A DNA stretch of 35,713 bases, from the NCBI GenBank assembly GCA_018715345.1, contig DVLT01000048.1, positions 1-35,713 on the forward strand, written 5' to 3'. Position numbers and translations under genes: made by a program. This DNA is from Candidatus Onthocola gallistercoris (GTDB lineage: Bacteria; Bacillota; Clostridia; Lachnospirales; Lachnospiraceae). The notes below the pieces were generated by a model. It saw only the letters and a program-made list of their open reading frames with translations. It did not search any database and was not told where the DNA came from. Each line of letters begins with the position of its first letter. Positions within the stretch are counted from its first letter, which is position 1. This document shows, in pieces, positions 33,573 through 35,713 of this stretch.

Positions 33573-33601
33573 CAGCAGTATATAAAGTGACAGGAGGATT
33601 T

Positions 33602-34474
33602 ATGGAAAAACTATCCAATCCGCAGAAAACAATAGAGATCATTAAAAAATATGGGTTCACCTTTCAGAAAAAGTTCGGACAAAACTTTCTCATAGATGAA
33701 CATGTCATCCGCAAGATCATCCAGGCTGCCGGTGTGACAAAGGAAGATTATGTGCTGGAGATCGGACCGGGCATCGGGACGTTGACCCAGTATCTGGCGG
33801 AAGCAGCCAGGGAAGTGACGGCGGTGGAGATCGATAAGAAGCTGTTGCCCATACTTGAAGAAACGTTGGCAGATCATCCCAACGTGCAGGTCATCAACAA
33901 TGACATATTAAAGGTGGATCTGAAGGCTCTGGCCCAGGAAAAGAACGGAGGACGTCCCATCAAAGTGGTGGCAAACCTACCCTATTATATCACCACCCCC
34001 ATCATCATGGCCTTGTTTGAAAGCCATGTACCGGTGGAAAATATCACAGTCATGGTGCAGAAAGAAGTGGCAGAACGGATGAAGGTGGGACCGGGAAGCA
34101 AAGAATACGGCGCCCTGTCCCTGGCGGTCCAGTATTATGCCGAGCCTTATCTGGCGGCCAACGTGCCGGTGAACTGTTTTATTCCCCGGCCAAATGTGGA
34201 CTCGGCCGTGATCCGGCTGACCCGCCATGAAGCGCCGCCGGTTTTGGTGGAAGATGAAGGGTTGATGTTCCGGATCATCCGGGCTTCCTTCAATCAGAGG
34301 CGAAAGACCCTCCTCAATGGTCTGCGCAATTCGGATCTGATCACAGCCGATAAGGAGCAGATACTGGAAGCTTTTAAAATGGCGGGGATCCCGGAAAATG
34401 CCCGGGGAGAGACGCTGGGGCTTGCGGAATTTGCCGCTTTAGCCAATGCCTTTAAAGCGCTGGGGGTTTCCTGA
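33602..34474 (+). CDS. rsmA: 16S rRNA dimethyladenosine transferase
   Basis: A 290-residue protein (also called KsgA); ATG 33602 is chosen for GACAGGAGGATTT, because the open frame extends much further upstream inside tatD. Motifs: KKFGQNFLIDEHVI at the start, the S-adenosylmethionine loop EIGPGIGTLTQYLAE (GPGIGTLT at 55-62), VEIDKKLLPIL, and the catalytic NLPYYITTPI (125-134). FIPRPNVDSAVI and FNQRRKTLLNGL complete the family pattern. It dimethylates two adjacent adenines near the 3' end of 16S rRNA during small-subunit maturation; loss in other bacteria gives kasugamycin resistance. A 7-bp inverted repeat (34471-34477 with 34493-34499) overlaps its stop. Confidence 0.97.
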   Translation: MEKLSNPQKTIEIIKKYGFTFQKKFGQNFLIDEHVIRKIIQAAGVTKEDYVLEIGPGIGTLTQYLAEAAREVTAVEIDKKLLPILEETLADHPNVQVINNDILKVDLKALAQEKNGGRPIKVVANLPYYITTPIIMALFESHVPVENITVMVQKEVAERMKVGPGSKEYGALSLAVQYYAEPYLAANVPVNCFIPRPNVDSAVIRLTRHEAPPVLVEDEGLMFRIIRASFNQRRKTLLNGLRNSDLITADKEQILEAFKMAGIPENARGETLGLAEFAALANAFKALGVS

Positions 34475-34502
34475 AGGGTTCCGGACAATAAACCTTCAGG
34501 AT

Positions 34503-35267
34503 CTATTGATCCATGCCCTCCAGCTGTTTGATAAATCGGGAAAGGGAAGGCGGCATATGGCGGGGACTGCGCACTGCTAAAACACCATGCTGTTTTAATA
34601 TCTCACGGCTAAGTTCGCCGGGAGCGTAGCGCCCTTCAAGCCGTATGCGCATGTGCCGGCCGGCTGTCGGGGCTTTTCCGGAAGGATCGTCTGGAATATC
34701 CGTTTCCAGGACTTGGCATTTGTATAGGACAGAATATATGGGTGCGGCCATATAGATGTAGATGGTATCTCCCGCATTAAAATGGTTTTTCTGATGCCAG
34801 GTGATGACAGGGCTTTTTGCAAAGGCTTTTTCCAGGTCAAAAACCTTTGGATTGGCGGGGATGATCCATTCGCCGGCGGGCAGATATCGTCCCGACTTCA
34901 GGGTGGCCCGGCTGGCAGTGGCGCAAAAACTGGTGTCTAAAAGAGAACAGATGATGCCGGGCTCTGCCGATCCATCCAAAAGAACGGATAGCCAGGTGCC
35001 TTTGTGCATATGATAGGCAGGAAGAATGCCCTTGATGGACAACAAAGGGCCGATCATTTCAGGCGGGCATTTCACATTCAGAACGTCTGTGAAGCCGTCA
35101 TCGGAAAATCCGAGTTTTTTACGTGGTACGGCCATGATGAGGGCGTACCATTTTTTATTGTCGCTATGCCGGAGAACGGCATAATCGGGAAAAGATTTCC
35201 AAAGATATTCCGGAGCAGTATGATAATGATCTGCTGTGTATTCCAATACCATATCCCGCAAGGACAT
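34503..35267 (-). CDS. MmcQ/YjbR-type protein with C-terminal extra domain
   Basis: A 254-residue protein; AGGAGGTGATCCC precedes the ATG. Residues 1 to about 115 match the MmcQ/YjbR fold (APEYLWKSFPDYAVLRHSDN, KKWYALIMAVPRKKLG, LLSIKGILPAYHMHKGTWLS), a small DNA-binding-like domain of unknown role. The second half (AGEWIIPANPKVFDLEKAF, then FNAGDTIYIYMAAPIYSVLY) looks like a PUA/EVE-type domain, a fold that often binds modified nucleic acid bases. The two-domain form occurs in other Clostridia as far as I recall. Convergent with rsmA and divergent from rarA. Confidence 0.75.
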   Translation of the reverse strand: MSLRDMVLEYTADHYHTAPEYLWKSFPDYAVLRHSDNKKWYALIMAVPRKKLGFSDDGFTDVLNVKCPPEMIGPLLSIKGILPAYHMHKGTWLSVLLDGSAEPGIICSLLDTSFCATASRATLKSGRYLPAGEWIIPANPKVFDLEKAFAKSPVITWHQKNHFNAGDTIYIYMAAPIYSVLYKCQVLETDIPDDPSGKAPTAGRHMRIRLEGRYAPGELSREILKQHGVLAVRSPRHMPPSLSRFIKQLEGMDQ

Positions 35268-35288
35268 GGGATCACCTCCTGCGTTTCC

Positions 35289-35316
35289 TTGATTTTTGTT
35301 ATGAAAATAGTATAAT
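35289..35316 (+). promoter_or_regulatory. Promoter of rarA
   Basis: TTGATT (35289-35294), 16 bases, TATAAT (35311-35316), 46 bases before the start. Confidence 0.75.
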
Positions 35317-35362
35317 TTTGTCTCAATAAGAAGTCAACATATGTCAGACAGGAGGCGGCTGA

Positions 35363-35713
35363 ATGGAACAAAGAACCTTATTTGAGCGGGAAGAAGACAT
35401 ACCTTTGGCGGCCAGGCTGCGGCCCAGGACGCTGGATGAAGTGGCGGGTCAGACCCATCTGATCGGCAAGGGGAAAGTACTGAGACGGCTGATCGAAAGT
35501 GACCGGATATCTTCCATGATCTTCTGGGGACCGCCGGGAGTGGGGAAGACCACGCTGGCCCAGGTGATCGCGGATTCGACCAAAGCATCCTTTGTCAATT
35601 TTTCGGCAGCTGTCAATGGAATAAAAGAGTTGCGGACTATCATGCAGCAGGCATCTCAAAGACGGCGGTTCGGGGAGCGGACGATCGTGTTTGTGGATGA
35701 GATCCATCGGTTC
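35363..35713 (+). CDS. rarA: Replication-associated recombination protein RarA, partial
   Basis: The first 117 residues of an AAA+ protein cut by the window end. AGGAGGCGGCTGA precedes the ATG. It begins MEQRTLFEREEDIPLAARLR, followed by RPRTLDEVAGQTHLIGKGKV, the usual RarA/MgsA/WRNIP1 opening. Walker A is GPPGVGKTT (residues 56-64) and Walker B FVDEIHRF ends the window. The complete protein would be about 440 residues. RarA acts at stalled replication forks with clamp-loader-like ATPase activity. Confidence 0.93.
   Translation, partial: MEQRTLFEREEDIPLAARLRPRTLDEVAGQTHLIGKGKVLRRLIESDRISSMIFWGPPGVGKTTLAQVIADSTKASFVNFSAAVNGIKELRTIMQQASQRRRFGERTIVFVDEIHRF

Overview
The window looks like a chromosomal stretch from a Bacillota/Clostridia genome, most likely Lachnospiraceae-like. 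This rests on strong AGGAGG-type ribosome sites, many TTGNNN-17-TATAAT promoters, short operon spacing, ATP-type PEP carboxykinase, a DUF5688-type protein and mid-range GC in the genes. It is an inference from style, not a database match.

Layout. (1) 1-544: the trailer end of a CRISPR array with 33-nt type I-C-like repeats; the leader and cas genes would lie off the left edge. (2) 654-1245: a decayed hicA-hicB toxin-antitoxin pair on the minus strand. (3) 1657-6289: a plus-strand defence operon with a Lon-like AAA+ ATPase, McrB and McrC (type IV restriction), followed closely by a lipoprotein, a histidinol phosphatase and an unusual NifX-like/SlyD-like fusion protein. (4) 9362-10080: about 700 bases without a convincing gene but full of hairpins. 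(5) 10081-14817: a tight five-gene cassette encoding a ClpP-like protease, a VirD4/TraG-type ATPase without membrane helices, an unknown protein, a DnaB-like helicase core and an unknown protein of possible replication-initiator type. It looks derived from a mobile element, but no relaxase or integrase is present. (6) 14924-20950: a metallophosphoesterase, then a graveyard of frameshifted or truncated genes (nuclease-like protein, two acetyltransferases, a DUF5688-neighbour fragment, another fragment). Between them lie an AbiEi-like antitoxin candidate, a DUF5688 protein and an intact Fic protein preceded by three direct repeats. (7) 20950-35713: core genes, namely a low-molecular-weight phosphatase, adenine deaminase, GH25 lysozyme, a phospholipase-C-like protein, cysteine synthase, a MarR regulator, PEP carboxykinase, a DUF885 lipoprotein, metG, tatD, rsmA, an MmcQ-type fusion and the start of rarA.

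The left 20 kb is thus an accessory island of defence genes, decayed toxin-antitoxin genes and mobile-element genes. The right 15 kb is conserved housekeeping sequence, including the familiar metG-tatD-rsmA order. The best candidates for something poorly described are the ClpP/VirD4/DnaB-like cassette with its structured leader, the Lon-like ATPase attached to McrBC, and the NifX-SlyD fusion.
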